64,000 nucleotides of DNA from Streptomyces sp. L-9-10 (GTDB lineage Bacteria > Actinomycetota > Actinomycetes > Streptomycetales > Streptomycetaceae): contig NZ_PHRF01000064.1 in assembly GCF_004151105.1 (NCBI RefSeq), positions 210,208 to 274,207 on the forward strand, read 5' to 3'. The notes beneath the pieces were generated by a model that was not told the DNA's origin, did no database searches, and was given only the letters and a program-made list of their open reading frames with translations. Below are positions 35,167 to 43,426 of this stretch, piece by piece. A program made the translations under genes and the position numbers. Each line of letters starts with the position of its first letter. Positions within the stretch are counted from its first letter, which is position 1.

Positions 35167-35475
35167 GTTCCGCTCCCACTCGGTCAGTTCCACCACGTCC
35201 TTCAGAAAACCGCGCATCCCCAGGAACGAGGAGAGGTGCTCGCGGTGTTCGTCGCAGGCCAGCCAGGTCTTGCGGCGCTCGGGCGTGTGCAGCTTGGGAT
35301 TGTTCCAGGCGAGGACCCAGACGGCGGGCGCGCGGCAGCCCTTGGCGGAACAGATCGGGGCCGTGTCACCGGCGGAGCTCTCCGGAGAGCCGGGGAGACC
35401 GGGAAAGCCGGGAGCGCCGGGGAGGCTGGGCGAATCGGGGGAGCCAGGCGAATCGGGGGAGCCGGGGAAGTTCAC
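35149..35475 (-). CDS. Small Cys/His-containing conserved protein with PGSP-repeat N-terminus
   Basis: A 108-residue protein. The conserved part (about 40-105) reads CSAKGCRAPAVWVLAWNNPK, LHTPERRKTWLACDEHREHL and FLGMRGFLKDVVELTEW, with C..C and C..H spacings suggestive of a small zinc ribbon. The first 35 residues are collagen-like PGSPDSP / PGAPGFPGLPGSP repeats from a GC-rich simple repeat. GTG 35475 gives this form; a later start would remove the repeats. The C-terminus overlaps the last 18 bases of moaA on the opposite strand. Homologues in streptomycetes carry unreliable enzyme names; no function is assigned. Confidence 0.72.
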   Translation of the reverse strand: MNFPGSPDSPGSPDSPSLPGAPGFPGLPGSPESSAGDTAPICSAKGCRAPAVWVLAWNNPKLHTPERRKTWLACDEHREHLSSFLGMRGFLKDVVELTEWERNSATDR

Positions 35476-35513
35476 CTGACCACCCTAAGACACAGTCCGT
35501 CACCGGAAATGGC

Positions 35514-35549
35514 GACGCCGGGCAGCCACGGGGGGAGCTGCCCGGCGTC
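35514..35549. terminator. 13-bp hairpin between DUF3099 gene and the small Cys/His gene
   Basis: GACGCCGGGCAGC (35514-35526) pairs perfectly with GCTGCCCGGCGTC (35537-35549) around a 10-base loop. It lies downstream of the minus-strand DUF3099 gene and upstream of the next minus-strand gene, so it most likely ends the DUF3099 transcript. The bases from 35560 to 35664 are relatively A/T-rich and could hold the promoter for nothing obvious on the plus strand. Confidence 0.75.
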
Positions 35550-35664
35550 GGTCCGTCGCTCCGACGGGGGATGCGGAGCGCCTTTAAAGTATGTCACGGG
35601 CAACGGGGTGCCGTGCACCGGAACTTCACGATTGATCTGAGCTTTTCTTGAGCTTTGCGGAGTG

Positions 35665-36030
35665 TTACGGACCGCTTGGCCGGTCCCCTTCGGCGGCCGT
35701 GGGGCCGGTTTCCGCCACGGCAGGTTCCACAGGGGGCGCGATCATTCTATGGGCCGGCGGGGCGATATGGGCCGAGGGCAGTGAAGTGACGTTCTCCCGG
35801 CCCCCGTTGGCGATCACCACGGCCACGTAGGGCAGCAGCACCCCCAGAGCGAGCGTCACGATCGCGACCGGCCGTTCCACGTTCCACAGCGCCACGGTCG
35901 CGATGACCGCGAGCGTCCGTACGGACATCGAGATCACATACCGGCGCTGCCGGCCGCGTACGTCCTCGGCGAGTCCCTGCCGGGCTCCCGTGATCCGGAA
36001 GACCTCCGTGCCGCCCTGCTTCCGCACCAC
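35665..36030 (-). CDS. DUF3099 membrane protein
   Basis: A 121-residue protein with the DUF3099 core VFRITGARQGLAEDVRGRQRRYVISMSVRTLAVIATVALW followed by a second helix VAIVTLALGVLLPYVAVVIANGGREN. Two TM helices with a short basic cytoplasmic N-terminus; the C-terminal 45 residues are Pro/Ala/Glu-rich and polar. Start GTG 36030 (or the adjacent GTG 36027) follows GGTGGGAAC. The family is found across actinobacteria and has no known function. Confidence 0.82.
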   Translation of the reverse strand: MVRKQGGTEVFRITGARQGLAEDVRGRQRRYVISMSVRTLAVIATVALWNVERPVAIVTLALGVLLPYVAVVIANGGRENVTSLPSAHIAPPAHRMIAPPVEPAVAETGPTAAEGDRPSGP

Positions 36031-36253
36031 GTTCCCACCACCCGATTCTGTGCCGGACGTTCGCCGGAACTCTCCCCGGACCGGACGTGGACAACGGTAC
36101 GCCGGGACCCCGGCGGCCACGAGAGCGGGGGCAGTCCCATCCTGTCCGCGACGCCGCCTTCCCGCCACGTACGGCGGTGTCCGACATGCGCCAAATGGCG
36201 GACCGCCCCAGACTGGCGATCACGCGCATACCGCGCCGTGTGAGGAGGCGACC

Positions 36254-36541
36254 ATGAACTGGCTGTGGGTCATCATCGTGGGCCTGGTGCTCGGCCTGCT
36301 CGCGCGGGCCATCATCCCGGGCAAGCAGCACATCCCCCTGTGGCTGACGATCCTGTGCGGCATCCTGGGCAGCTTCCTCGGCAACGCGGTCGCGGGCTGG
36401 ATCGGTGTCGCGCACACCAAGGGAGTGGACTGGACCCGCCATGTGCTCCAGCTGATCGGGGCCATCGTCGTCGTCTTCTTCGGCAACATGCTCTGGAACG
36501 CGATCCGCGGCAACAAGCGGGGCAGCCGGCAGAGAGTCTGA
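36254..36541 (+). CDS. GlsB/YeaQ/YmgE family stress-response membrane protein
   Basis: A 95-residue protein with three hydrophobic helices and the transglycosylase-associated (Tag) motif pattern: MNWLWVIIVGLVLGLLARAIIPGKQHIP, then LTILCGILGSFLGNAVAGWIGV, then HVLQLIGAIVVVFFGNMLWNAI and a basic tail. ATG 36254 is preceded by GAGGAGG. Members are linked to stress response without a known biochemical role. It is monocistronic and followed by a hairpin. Confidence 0.9.
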   Translation: MNWLWVIIVGLVLGLLARAIIPGKQHIPLWLTILCGILGSFLGNAVAGWIGVAHTKGVDWTRHVLQLIGAIVVVFFGNMLWNAIRGNKRGSRQRV

Positions 36542-36591
36542 ACCGGGCGCCGCCCCGGGCCGGGCGGGACGGGGACAGGGCGGGACGGTCA

Positions 36592-36621
36592 CGGCCGGGC
36601 ACGCGTGCGCATGCCCGGCCG
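36592..36621. terminator. 10-bp hairpin between glsB-like gene and tyrS
   Basis: CGGCCGGGCA (36592-36601) and TGCCCGGCCG (36612-36621) pair perfectly. It serves the convergent GlsB-like and tyrS genes. The remaining spacer to 36781 carries two near-identical copies of CAGCCGGCCGGGACCCGG (about 36699 and 36763) and two of GGCCGTACGG. Confidence 0.7.
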
Positions 36622-36781
36622 CAGCCGTCGGCCGTGGACGAGGAGAGCCGTACGCCACAGCCGTACACGCTCCACGAGCGAGCCGTACGGAACCGGGGCC
36701 AGCCGGCCGGGACCCGGGTCAGGGCCGTACGGACCCGGGGCCGTACGGCGAGACCCTGGGGCAGCCGGCCGGGACCCGGGG

Positions 36782-38050
36782 TCAGCCGGCGGTGACCTCC
36801 ACCGCCGCCAGATTCCTCTTGCCCCTGCGGAGCACCAGCCAGCGGCCGTGCAGCAGCTCCGCACGGTCGGGTACGGCATCCGCGTCGGAGACCTTGACGT
36901 TGTTCACGTAGGCCCCGCCCTCCTTGACCGTACGGCGAGCCGCCGACTTGCTCGGCGCCAGACCCGTCTCGGCGAACAGATCGACCACCGACGCCGGCTC
37001 GGCGACCTCGGCGCGCGGCAGCTCGGAGAGCGCCGCGCTCAGCGTCGCCTCGTCGAGCTCCGCCAGCTCACCCTGCCCGAACAGCGCCCGGGACGCCGCG
37101 ACGACCGCCGCGCACTGGTCGGCGCCGTGGACGAGCGTCGTCAGCTCCTCCGCCAGCGCCCGCTGGGCCGCACGGGCCTGCGGACGCTCCGCGGTCGCCC
37201 GCTCCAGCTCCTCCAGCTCCGCCTGGCTCCTGAAGCTCAGGATGCGGCTGTACGCGGAGATGTCACGGTCGTCCACGTTGAGCCAGAACTGGTAGAACGC
37301 GTACGGCGTGGTCATCTCCGGGTCGAGCCAGACCGCCCCGCCCTCGGTCTTGCCGAACTTGGTTCCGTCCGCCTTCGTCATCAGCGGCGTCGCCAGCGCG
37401 TGCACGGTGGCGCCCGGCTCCAGGCGGTGGATCAGATCGAGACCGGCGGTCAGATTGCCCCACTGGTCGCTGCCGCCCTGCTGGAGGACACAGCCGTAGC
37501 GGCGGTACAGCTCCAGGAAGTCCATGCTCTGGAGCAGCTGGTAGCTGAACTCGGTGTAACTGATGCCCTCGTCGGACTCCAGCCGACGGGCGATGGAGTC
37601 CTTCGTGAGCATCTTGTTCACCCGGAAGTGCTTGCCGATGTCCCGCAGGAACTCGATCGCGGACAGCGACGCGGTCCAGTCCAGGTTGTTGACCATGGTC
37701 GCCGCGTTCGGACCCTCGAAGTCCAGGAACGGCTCGATCTGGGACCGCAGCCGCCGCACCCAGCCGGCGACCGTCTCCGGGTCGTTCAGCGTCCGCTCGG
37801 CGGTCGGCCGGGGATCACCGATCTGACCGGTGGCCCCGCCCACCAGCGCCAGCGGCCGGTGCCCCGCCCGCTGGAGCCTGCGTACGGTCAGCACCTGCAC
37901 GAGGTGTCCGACATGCAGACTGGGCGCTGTGGGATCGAAGCCGCAATAGAACGTGACGGGACCGTCCGCGAGCGCCTTGCGCAAAGCGTCCTCGTCAGTG
38001 GACTGGGCGAACAGCCCGCGCCACTTCAGCTCGTCGACGATGTCCGTCAC
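36782..38050 (-). CDS. tyrS: Tyrosine--tRNA ligase
   Basis: Class I aminoacyl-tRNA synthetase of 422 residues. It has the HIGH-type motif PTAPSLHVGHL near residue 43, tyrosine-binding QQGGSDQWGNL, the KMSKS-type KFGKTEGG near 231, and a C-terminal S4 RNA-binding domain (SKSAARRTVKEGGAYVNNVKV). GTG 38050 is chosen because GAGGAG lies 10 bases upstream; ATG 38077 is in frame but would place the SD inside the coding region. It follows pmbA by 57 bases. Confidence 0.95.
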   Translation of the reverse strand: MTDIVDELKWRGLFAQSTDEDALRKALADGPVTFYCGFDPTAPSLHVGHLVQVLTVRRLQRAGHRPLALVGGATGQIGDPRPTAERTLNDPETVAGWVRRLRSQIEPFLDFEGPNAATMVNNLDWTASLSAIEFLRDIGKHFRVNKMLTKDSIARRLESDEGISYTEFSYQLLQSMDFLELYRRYGCVLQQGGSDQWGNLTAGLDLIHRLEPGATVHALATPLMTKADGTKFGKTEGGAVWLDPEMTTPYAFYQFWLNVDDRDISAYSRILSFRSQAELEELERATAERPQARAAQRALAEELTTLVHGADQCAAVVAASRALFGQGELAELDEATLSAALSELPRAEVAEPASVVDLFAETGLAPSKSAARRTVKEGGAYVNNVKVSDADAVPDRAELLHGRWLVLRRGKRNLAAVEVTAG

Positions 38051-38107
38051 GGTCGTCTCTCTCCTCGAACGGTTCACTGGTAGGTATCACCGGCCAGTGT
38101 ATGGGGG

Positions 38108-39505
38108 TCATACACCCCGGCTGACCGAGCTCATATTGAAATCGGGGATACGCAGGGCGGGCGTCGCGGCCCGGGTGAACCAGTCGCTCCATTCGCGCGG
38201 CAGCGTCTTCTCCGTACGCCCGGCCTCCGACGCCCGCGACAGCAGATCGACCGGCGACTCGTTGAACCGGAAGTTGTTCACCTCGCCGACGACCTCGCCG
38301 TTCTCGACGAGATAGACGCCGTCCCTGGTCAGCCCGGTGAGCAGCAGTGTCGCCGGATCCACCTCGCGGATGTACCAGAGACAGGTCAGCAGCAGCCCGC
38401 GCCCGGTGTCCGCGACCATCTCCTCCAGCGAACGCTCGCCCCCGCCCTCCAGCACCAGATTGCCGATGCCGGGTGCGACCGGCAGGCCGGTCAGCCCGGC
38501 GCTGTGCCGGGTGGTGATCAGATGCGCCAGCTCGCCGTCCCGCACCCAGTCCGTCGCCGTCAGCGGCAGACCGTTGTCGAAGACGGAGGCGTCGTCCCCG
38601 GAGGAGTGCGCGATCACGAACGGCGCGGACTCCAGGCCCGGCTCGTGCGGATCGCTGCGCAGGGTCAGCGGCAGCTCGGAGAGCTTCTCGCCGACGCGGG
38701 TGCCGCCGCCGGGACGGGAGAAGACCGTACGGCCCTCCGCCGCGTCACGGGCGGACGAGGACCACAGCTGGTAGATCACCAGATCGGCCACGGCGGTCGG
38801 CGGCAGCAGCGTCTCGTACCGGCCCGCGGGCAGCTCGATCTTCCGCTCCGCCCAGGCCAGCCGCCGCGCCAGCTCGGTGTCGAGGGAGGCCGGGTCCACG
38901 TCCTTGAAGTCGCGGGTGGACCGGCCGGCCCAGGCCGAGCGGGTGCGGTCGGGCGACTTGGCGTTCAGCTCCAGCGTCCCGCTCGGCTGGTCGTGGCGCA
39001 GTCGTACGCCCGTGGACGTACCGAGATAGGTCGAGGTCAGCTCATGGTTGGCGAACCCGTACAGCTCACGGCCGCCGGCCCGGGCACGGGCGAACGACTC
39101 ACCGAGCGCGGGCGCGAAGTCCGCGAAGACGGCGGAGGTGGTCTCGGCGGGCGCGTCGGTGAAGTCCCCGGACACCTGACCCCCGTCGACCAGGGGCCGC
39201 GCGTCCTCGGCGGGCCCGGCCGCGCGCGCGGCGGCCTCGGCGGCCCGTACGAGCGGCTCCAGATCAGCGGCGGTGACGGCGGAGCGCGACACGACACCGG
39301 ACGCGGTGCCCTGCGAGCCGTCGACGGTCGCGATGACGGTGAGCGTCCGGCCCCGGGTGACCCCGTTGGTCGTCAGCGCGTTGCCCGCCCAGCGCAGATT
39401 GGCCGAGGACTGCTCGTCGGCGATGACCACGCAGCCGTCGGCGGTGGACAGTTCGAGGGCACGCTCGACGATCTCGTGCGGCTTGCTGACAGAGCTGGTG
39501 GTCAT
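38108..39505 (-). CDS. pmbA: Metallopeptidase TldD-related protein, PmbA/TldE type
   Basis: A 465-residue partner subunit of the TldD/E protease. It has the N-terminal TldD_N fold (AADLEPLVRAAEAAARAAGPAEDARPLV) and C-terminal barrel (FSRPGGGTRVGEKL, GNLVLEGGGERSLEEMVADTGRGLLL, GEVNNFRFNESPVDLL). It lacks the HExxxH zinc site present in TldD, as expected for the TldE/PmbA subunit. ATG 39505 follows GGAGGCCGGACG, part of a sequence also found at the end of tldD. In E. coli the heterodimer matures microcin B17 and degrades CcdA; the substrate here is unknown. Confidence 0.9.
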   Translation of the reverse strand: MTTSSVSKPHEIVERALELSTADGCVVIADEQSSANLRWAGNALTTNGVTRGRTLTVIATVDGSQGTASGVVSRSAVTAADLEPLVRAAEAAARAAGPAEDARPLVDGGQVSGDFTDAPAETTSAVFADFAPALGESFARARAGGRELYGFANHELTSTYLGTSTGVRLRHDQPSGTLELNAKSPDRTRSAWAGRSTRDFKDVDPASLDTELARRLAWAERKIELPAGRYETLLPPTAVADLVIYQLWSSSARDAAEGRTVFSRPGGGTRVGEKLSELPLTLRSDPHEPGLESAPFVIAHSSGDDASVFDNGLPLTATDWVRDGELAHLITTRHSAGLTGLPVAPGIGNLVLEGGGERSLEEMVADTGRGLLLTCLWYIREVDPATLLLTGLTRDGVYLVENGEVVGEVNNFRFNESPVDLLSRASEAGRTEKTLPREWSDWFTRAATPALRIPDFNMSSVSRGV

Positions 39506-39622
39506 CGTCCGGCCTCCTGCGTGGTGTTGAGACTGTGCTGTCCCGGGAGGCGACCCCCGGACCCCCGGCCGACAACGGTCGTGGCGCTCATCGTCCGGCC
39601 TCCTGCGTGGTGTTGAGAACGT
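39503..39622 (-). repeat. 86-bp-spaced duplication of the tldD-pmbA junction with a 29-codon ORF
   Basis: The sequence encoding LNTTQEAGR plus the following ATGA start overlap occurs twice, with start codons at 39591 and 39505. Between them runs a complete ORF (39504-39591) of 29 codons that begins MSATTVVGR, starts on the tldD stop (ATGA) and ends on the pmbA start (GATGACC). The two copies share about 30 bases, including the AGGAGG ribosome site. It looks like a small insertion/duplication that kept translational coupling. Confidence 0.75.
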
Positions 39623-41111
39623 TGACGCCGCGGAACAGGGCGGAGGGGCAGCCGTGGGAGACCGCCGCCACCTGCCCCGGCTGGGCCTTGCCGCAGTTGA
39701 AGGCGCCGCCCAGCACATAGGTCCGCGGTCCGCCGACCGCCTCCATCGAGCCCCAGAAGTCCGTGGTCGTCGCCTGGTACGCGACATCGCGCAGCTGGCC
39801 CGCCAGCTTGCCGTTCTCGATACGGAAGAAGCGCTGCGCCGTGAACTGGAAGTTGTAGCGCTGCATGTCGATCGACCACGACCGGTCGCCGACCACATAG
39901 ATCCCGCGCTCCACCCCGCCGATCAGATCCTCCGTGCTCAGCCCGCCCGGATCCGGCCGCAGTGACACGTTCGCCATGCGCTGGACGGGCACATGGCCCG
40001 GCGAGTCCGCGTACGCGCAGCCGTTGGAGCGGCCGAGGCCGGTGAGCTTCGCGATCCTGCGGTCCAGCTGGTAGCCGACGAGCGTGCCGTCCTTGACCAG
40101 GTCCCACGACTGCGCCTCGACGCCCTCGTCGTCGTACCCGATGGTGGCGAGACCGTGCTCCGCGGTCCTGTCGCCCGTCACGTTCATCACCGAGGAGCCG
40201 TACGCCAACTTCCCCAGCTGGTCGAACGTGGCGAACGAGGTCCCGGCGTACGCCGCCTCGTAGCCCAGCGCCCGGTCCAGCTCGGTGGCGTGGCCGATCG
40301 ACTCGTGAATCGTCAGCCACAGGTTGGACGGGTCGACGACCAGGTCGTACGTGCCCGCCTCGACGCTCGGCGCCCGCATCTTCTCGGCGAGCAGGCCGGG
40401 GATGCTCTCCAGCTCGGCGTCCCAGTCCCAGCCGGTCCCGGTGAGGTACTCCCAGCCCCGGCCGACGGGAGGGGCGATCGTGCGCATCGAGTCGAACTCG
40501 CCGCTCTCGCCGTCCACCGCCACCGCGGTGAGCTGCGGATGGAGCCTGACGCGCTGCTGGGTGGTGACCGTGCCCGCGGTGTCCGCGTAGAACTTGTTCT
40601 CATGGACGGTGAGCAGCGAGGCGTCCACATGCGCGACGCCGTCGGCCCGCAGCAGCCGCCCGCTCCACTCCGCGAGGAGCCCGGTCTTCTCCTCGTCGGG
40701 CACCTCGAACGGGTCGATCTCGTACGCCGACACCCATGTCTTCTCGGCGTGCACCGGCTCCTCGGCCAGCTCGACCCGCTCGTCGGACCCCGCCGCGGCG
40801 ATCACTTTCGCGGACAGCTTCGCCATCGCCACGGCCTGTCCCGCGACCCGCGCCGCCGCGTCCATGGAGAGATCGACCCCGGACGCGAAGCCCCAGGCGC
40901 CTCCGTGCACCACCCGGACCGCGTAGCCGAGATCGGTGGTGTCCGACGAGCCGGCGGGCTTGCCGTCCCGCAGCCGCAGGGCCGCGCCGCGCACCCGCTC
41001 GAAGCGGAAGTCGGCATGATCGGCGCCGAGCGCACGGGCCCTGGCGAGCGCGGCGTCGGCGAGCGCCCGCAGTGGCAGCGCCGTGAAGGCTTCGTCGATG
41101 GAATGAGGCAC
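39588..41111 (-). CDS. tldD: TldD family zinc metallopeptidase
   Basis: A 507-residue catalytic subunit of the TldD/E protease. The zinc motif HESIGHATELDRALGYE (HExxxH) is near residue 265, with further family blocks GIYVVGDRSWSIDMQRYNFQFTAQRFFRIENGKLAGQLRDV and GGPRTYVLGGAFNCGKAQPGQVAAVSHGCPSALFRGVNV near the C-terminus. GTG 41111 follows AGGAGACATCA. It is coupled to pmbA through the duplicated junction. The assembled protease encloses its active site and cuts small or unfolded peptides. Confidence 0.93.
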   Translation of the reverse strand: MPHSIDEAFTALPLRALADAALARARALGADHADFRFERVRGAALRLRDGKPAGSSDTTDLGYAVRVVHGGAWGFASGVDLSMDAAARVAGQAVAMAKLSAKVIAAAGSDERVELAEEPVHAEKTWVSAYEIDPFEVPDEEKTGLLAEWSGRLLRADGVAHVDASLLTVHENKFYADTAGTVTTQQRVRLHPQLTAVAVDGESGEFDSMRTIAPPVGRGWEYLTGTGWDWDAELESIPGLLAEKMRAPSVEAGTYDLVVDPSNLWLTIHESIGHATELDRALGYEAAYAGTSFATFDQLGKLAYGSSVMNVTGDRTAEHGLATIGYDDEGVEAQSWDLVKDGTLVGYQLDRRIAKLTGLGRSNGCAYADSPGHVPVQRMANVSLRPDPGGLSTEDLIGGVERGIYVVGDRSWSIDMQRYNFQFTAQRFFRIENGKLAGQLRDVAYQATTTDFWGSMEAVGGPRTYVLGGAFNCGKAQPGQVAAVSHGCPSALFRGVNVLNTTQEAGR

Positions 41112-41305
41112 TGATGTCTCCTGTCGTCGAGACTGGTCGACCTGATCATGTCGCGTCGGCGGGCCCTTGCCCACCACTTTCTGTAGGGATCCAACAGGGT
41201 CGTCACCGAGGCGCTGTCAGGGGTCGATTCTCCGCGAGAGGCACGGTACCGATAGGTTTTCGACGTACCAGACAGCTGGAAGACCGCTAGGGAAAGGCTG
41301 ATCCG

Positions 41306-42025
41306 TTGAGCCGCTCGGTTCTCGTTACCGGAGGAAACCGGGGCATCGGCCTCGCCATCGCCCGCGCCTTCACGGAAAACGGTGACAAGGTCGCCATCAC
41401 ATACCGGTCCGGCGAGCCGCCGCGGGCCCTGACGGAGCTGGGCTGCCTGGCGGTCCGCTGCGACATCACCGACAGCGAGCAGGTGGAGCAGGCCTACAAG
41501 GAGATCGAGGAGAAGCACGGTCCCGTGGAGGTGCTGGTGGCCAACGCCGGTATCACCAAAGACCAGTTGCTGATGCGGATGTCCGAGGAGGACTTCGCCT
41601 CCGTGCTCGACACCAACCTCACCGGCACCTTCCGGGTCGTCAAGCGCGCCAACCGCGCCATGCTGCGCGCCAAGAAGGGCCGGGTCGTCCTGATCTCCTC
41701 GGTGGTCGGGCTGCTCGGCTCGGCGGGGCAGGCCAACTACGCGGCCTCCAAGGCCGGTCTGGTCGGTTTCGCCCGCTCCCTCGCCCGCGAACTGGGCTCG
41801 CGGAACATCACCTTCAATGTCGTCGCGCCCGGCTTCGTCGACACCGATATGACGAAGGTGCTCACCGACGAGCAGCGCGCGGGCATCGTCTCGCAGGTAC
41901 CGCTCGGCCGCTATGCGCAGCCGGAGGAGATCGCCGCCACGGTGCGGTTTCTCGCCTCCGACGACGCCTCGTACATCACTGGAGCCGTCATTCCCGTTGA
42001 CGGCGGATTGGGCATGGGTCACTGA
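41306..42025 (+). CDS. fabG: 3-oxoacyl-ACP reductase FabG
   Basis: SDR of 239 residues that reduces 3-oxoacyl-ACP with NADPH in fatty-acid synthesis. It has TGGNRGIGLAIA (cofactor loop), NAGITKD, the catalytic Ser in ISSVVG, YAASKAG (YxxxK) and the end GAVIPVDGGLGMGH. The start is TTG 41306 with AAAGG about 9 bases before; no ATG or GTG fits as well. It is 4 bases upstream of fabI, so the two reductases of elongation are co-translated, as with mycobacterial MabA-InhA. Confidence 0.93.
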   Translation: MSRSVLVTGGNRGIGLAIARAFTENGDKVAITYRSGEPPRALTELGCLAVRCDITDSEQVEQAYKEIEEKHGPVEVLVANAGITKDQLLMRMSEEDFASVLDTNLTGTFRVVKRANRAMLRAKKGRVVLISSVVGLLGSAGQANYAASKAGLVGFARSLARELGSRNITFNVVAPGFVDTDMTKVLTDEQRAGIVSQVPLGRYAQPEEIAATVRFLASDDASYITGAVIPVDGGLGMGH

Positions 42026-42029
42026 TCAC

Positions 42030-42803
42030 ATGAGTGGAATCCTCGCCGGCAAGCGCATTCTCGTCACGGGTGTTCTCACCGAGTCCTCCATCGCCTTCCA
42101 CGCCGCCAAGGTGGCGCAGGAGGAGGGCGCGGAGGTCATCCTCACCGGCTTCGGCAGGCTCACGCTCGTCGAGCGCATCGCGAAGCGGCTGCCCAAGCCC
42201 GCCCCGGTCATCGAGCTGGACGTCACCAACCAGGAGCACCTGGACGGGCTGGCGGACCGGGTCCGGGAGATCCAGGGCGAGGGCGGCGCCGGGCTCGACG
42301 GCATCGTGCACTCGATCGCCTTCGGTCCGCAGGGCGCCTTCAACTTCCTGGAGGGCACCTGGGAGGACGTCGGCACCGCGGTGCAGGTCTCGGCGTACTC
42401 GCTGAAGTCGCTGACGATGGCCTGTCTGCCGCTGATGGGGCGCGGCGGCTCGGTCGTCGGGCTGACCTTCGACGCGCAGGTGGCCTGGCCCAAGTACGAC
42501 TGGATGGGGGTCGCCAAGGCGGCGCTCGAATCCACCAACCGCTACCTCGCCCGTGATCTCGGCGCGCGGAACGTCCGCTGCAACCTGATCTCGGCCGGTC
42601 CCATCAAGTCGATGGCCGCCAAGTCCATCCCGGGCTTCGAGGAGCTCGCGGACGTGTGGAACCACCGGGCCCCGATCGGCTGGGACCTCTCGGACCCGGA
42701 GCCGGCCGGACGCGGGGTCGTCGGTCTGCTGTCGGACTTCTTCCCGAAGACCACGGGCGAGATCGTCCATGTCGACGGTGGCGTGCACATGATGGGCGCC
42801 TGA
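42030..42803 (+). CDS. fabI: Enoyl-ACP reductase FabI (InhA type)
   Basis: NADH-dependent enoyl-ACP reductase of 257 residues. It shows GVLTESSIAFHAAKVAQEEGAEV (the FabI/InhA version of the Rossmann loop), SIAFGP, the active-site Tyr-Lys pair in YDWMGVAKAALES (Y6K spacing) and NLISAGPIKSMAAKSI, closing with VDGGVHMMGA. The close likeness to InhA and the fabG-fabI order are usual for actinobacteria. The residue set suggests a target for diazaborine/triclosan-type inhibitors, but sensitivity cannot be read. Confidence 0.94.
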   Translation: MSGILAGKRILVTGVLTESSIAFHAAKVAQEEGAEVILTGFGRLTLVERIAKRLPKPAPVIELDVTNQEHLDGLADRVREIQGEGGAGLDGIVHSIAFGPQGAFNFLEGTWEDVGTAVQVSAYSLKSLTMACLPLMGRGGSVVGLTFDAQVAWPKYDWMGVAKAALESTNRYLARDLGARNVRCNLISAGPIKSMAAKSIPGFEELADVWNHRAPIGWDLSDPEPAGRGVVGLLSDFFPKTTGEIVHVDGGVHMMGA

Positions 42804-42826
42804 CGCCCGTACCGTTCGCGTACCCC

Positions 42827-42866
42827 GGAAGCCGCGTGACCGTCCAGGAGACGGCGCGCGGCTTCC
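42827..42866 (+). terminator. Hairpin after fabI
   Basis: GGAAGCCGCG (42827-42836) pairs perfectly with CGCGGCTTCC (42857-42866), and an inner CCGT/ACGG stem strengthens it. It lies 24 bases after the fabI stop. Downstream, three imperfect GTGTGACGGG / GCGTGACGGG / GTGTGACAAG copies follow with a period near 22 bases. Confidence 0.75.
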
Positions 42867-43033
42867 GTGTGTGACGGGTGCGGCCAGTGCGTGACGGGCG
42901 CGGCTCCGTGTGTGACAAGCCGGGATGTGCCCGCCGCGTCCGCCCGAGTCGAAAAGACCGGCGATGCACCGCACACTGAGCGGACCGGGGTCATCCGGTC
43001 ACCGTGGGGGAGGGGGCGAGGAGGTGTGTGCGC

Positions 43034-43399
43034 ATGCGCCCGCAGCGTCGCCGTACGACAGCGCTCACGACAGCGCTCACGACAGCCGCTCTGCTCACGA
43101 CGGGACTCGCGGTCTCCCTGACCGGCGCGCCGAGCGCCGGGGCCGTCGCGAAGCGCGGTGACTCCGACCGCTTCCACGCCTCCTGCCGTACGACGATAGA
43201 GGGCTCGCGGGCCACCGCGTCCTGCCACAACCCGTATCCCGAGGCCGACCGGATCCGGCTGCACGTGGAGTGCGCGCGCTGGTGGGACATCGACGCCGAC
43301 AGTGCGCCCGTGGAGGTCGGACCGGCCGGATACGCCGAGCTGACGGACCGGTGCTGGAAGGAGATACGCGAGGTATGGATCACCCATGAGCGGCCCTGA
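43034..43399 (+). CDS. Small secreted protein with four cysteines, unknown function
   Basis: A 121-residue protein. An Arg-rich n-region (RPQRRRTT) and Ala/Thr/Leu signal peptide end near SAGAVA (about residue 39). The mature part of about 82 residues has four Cys (SCRTT, SCHNP, ECARW, RCWKE), likely two disulfides, and a Trp-rich centre. ATG 43034 is used, with GAGGAGG upstream. Short tandem ACAGCGCTCACG repeats encode part of the signal peptide. No family is recognised. It is convergent with the GntR gene. Confidence 0.72.
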   Translation: MRPQRRRTTALTTALTTAALLTTGLAVSLTGAPSAGAVAKRGDSDRFHASCRTTIEGSRATASCHNPYPEADRIRLHVECARWWDIDADSAPVEVGPAGYAELTDRCWKEIREVWITHERP

Positions 43400-43426
43400 G
43401 GGGCCGCGAGCACCGGGCGCGGTGGC

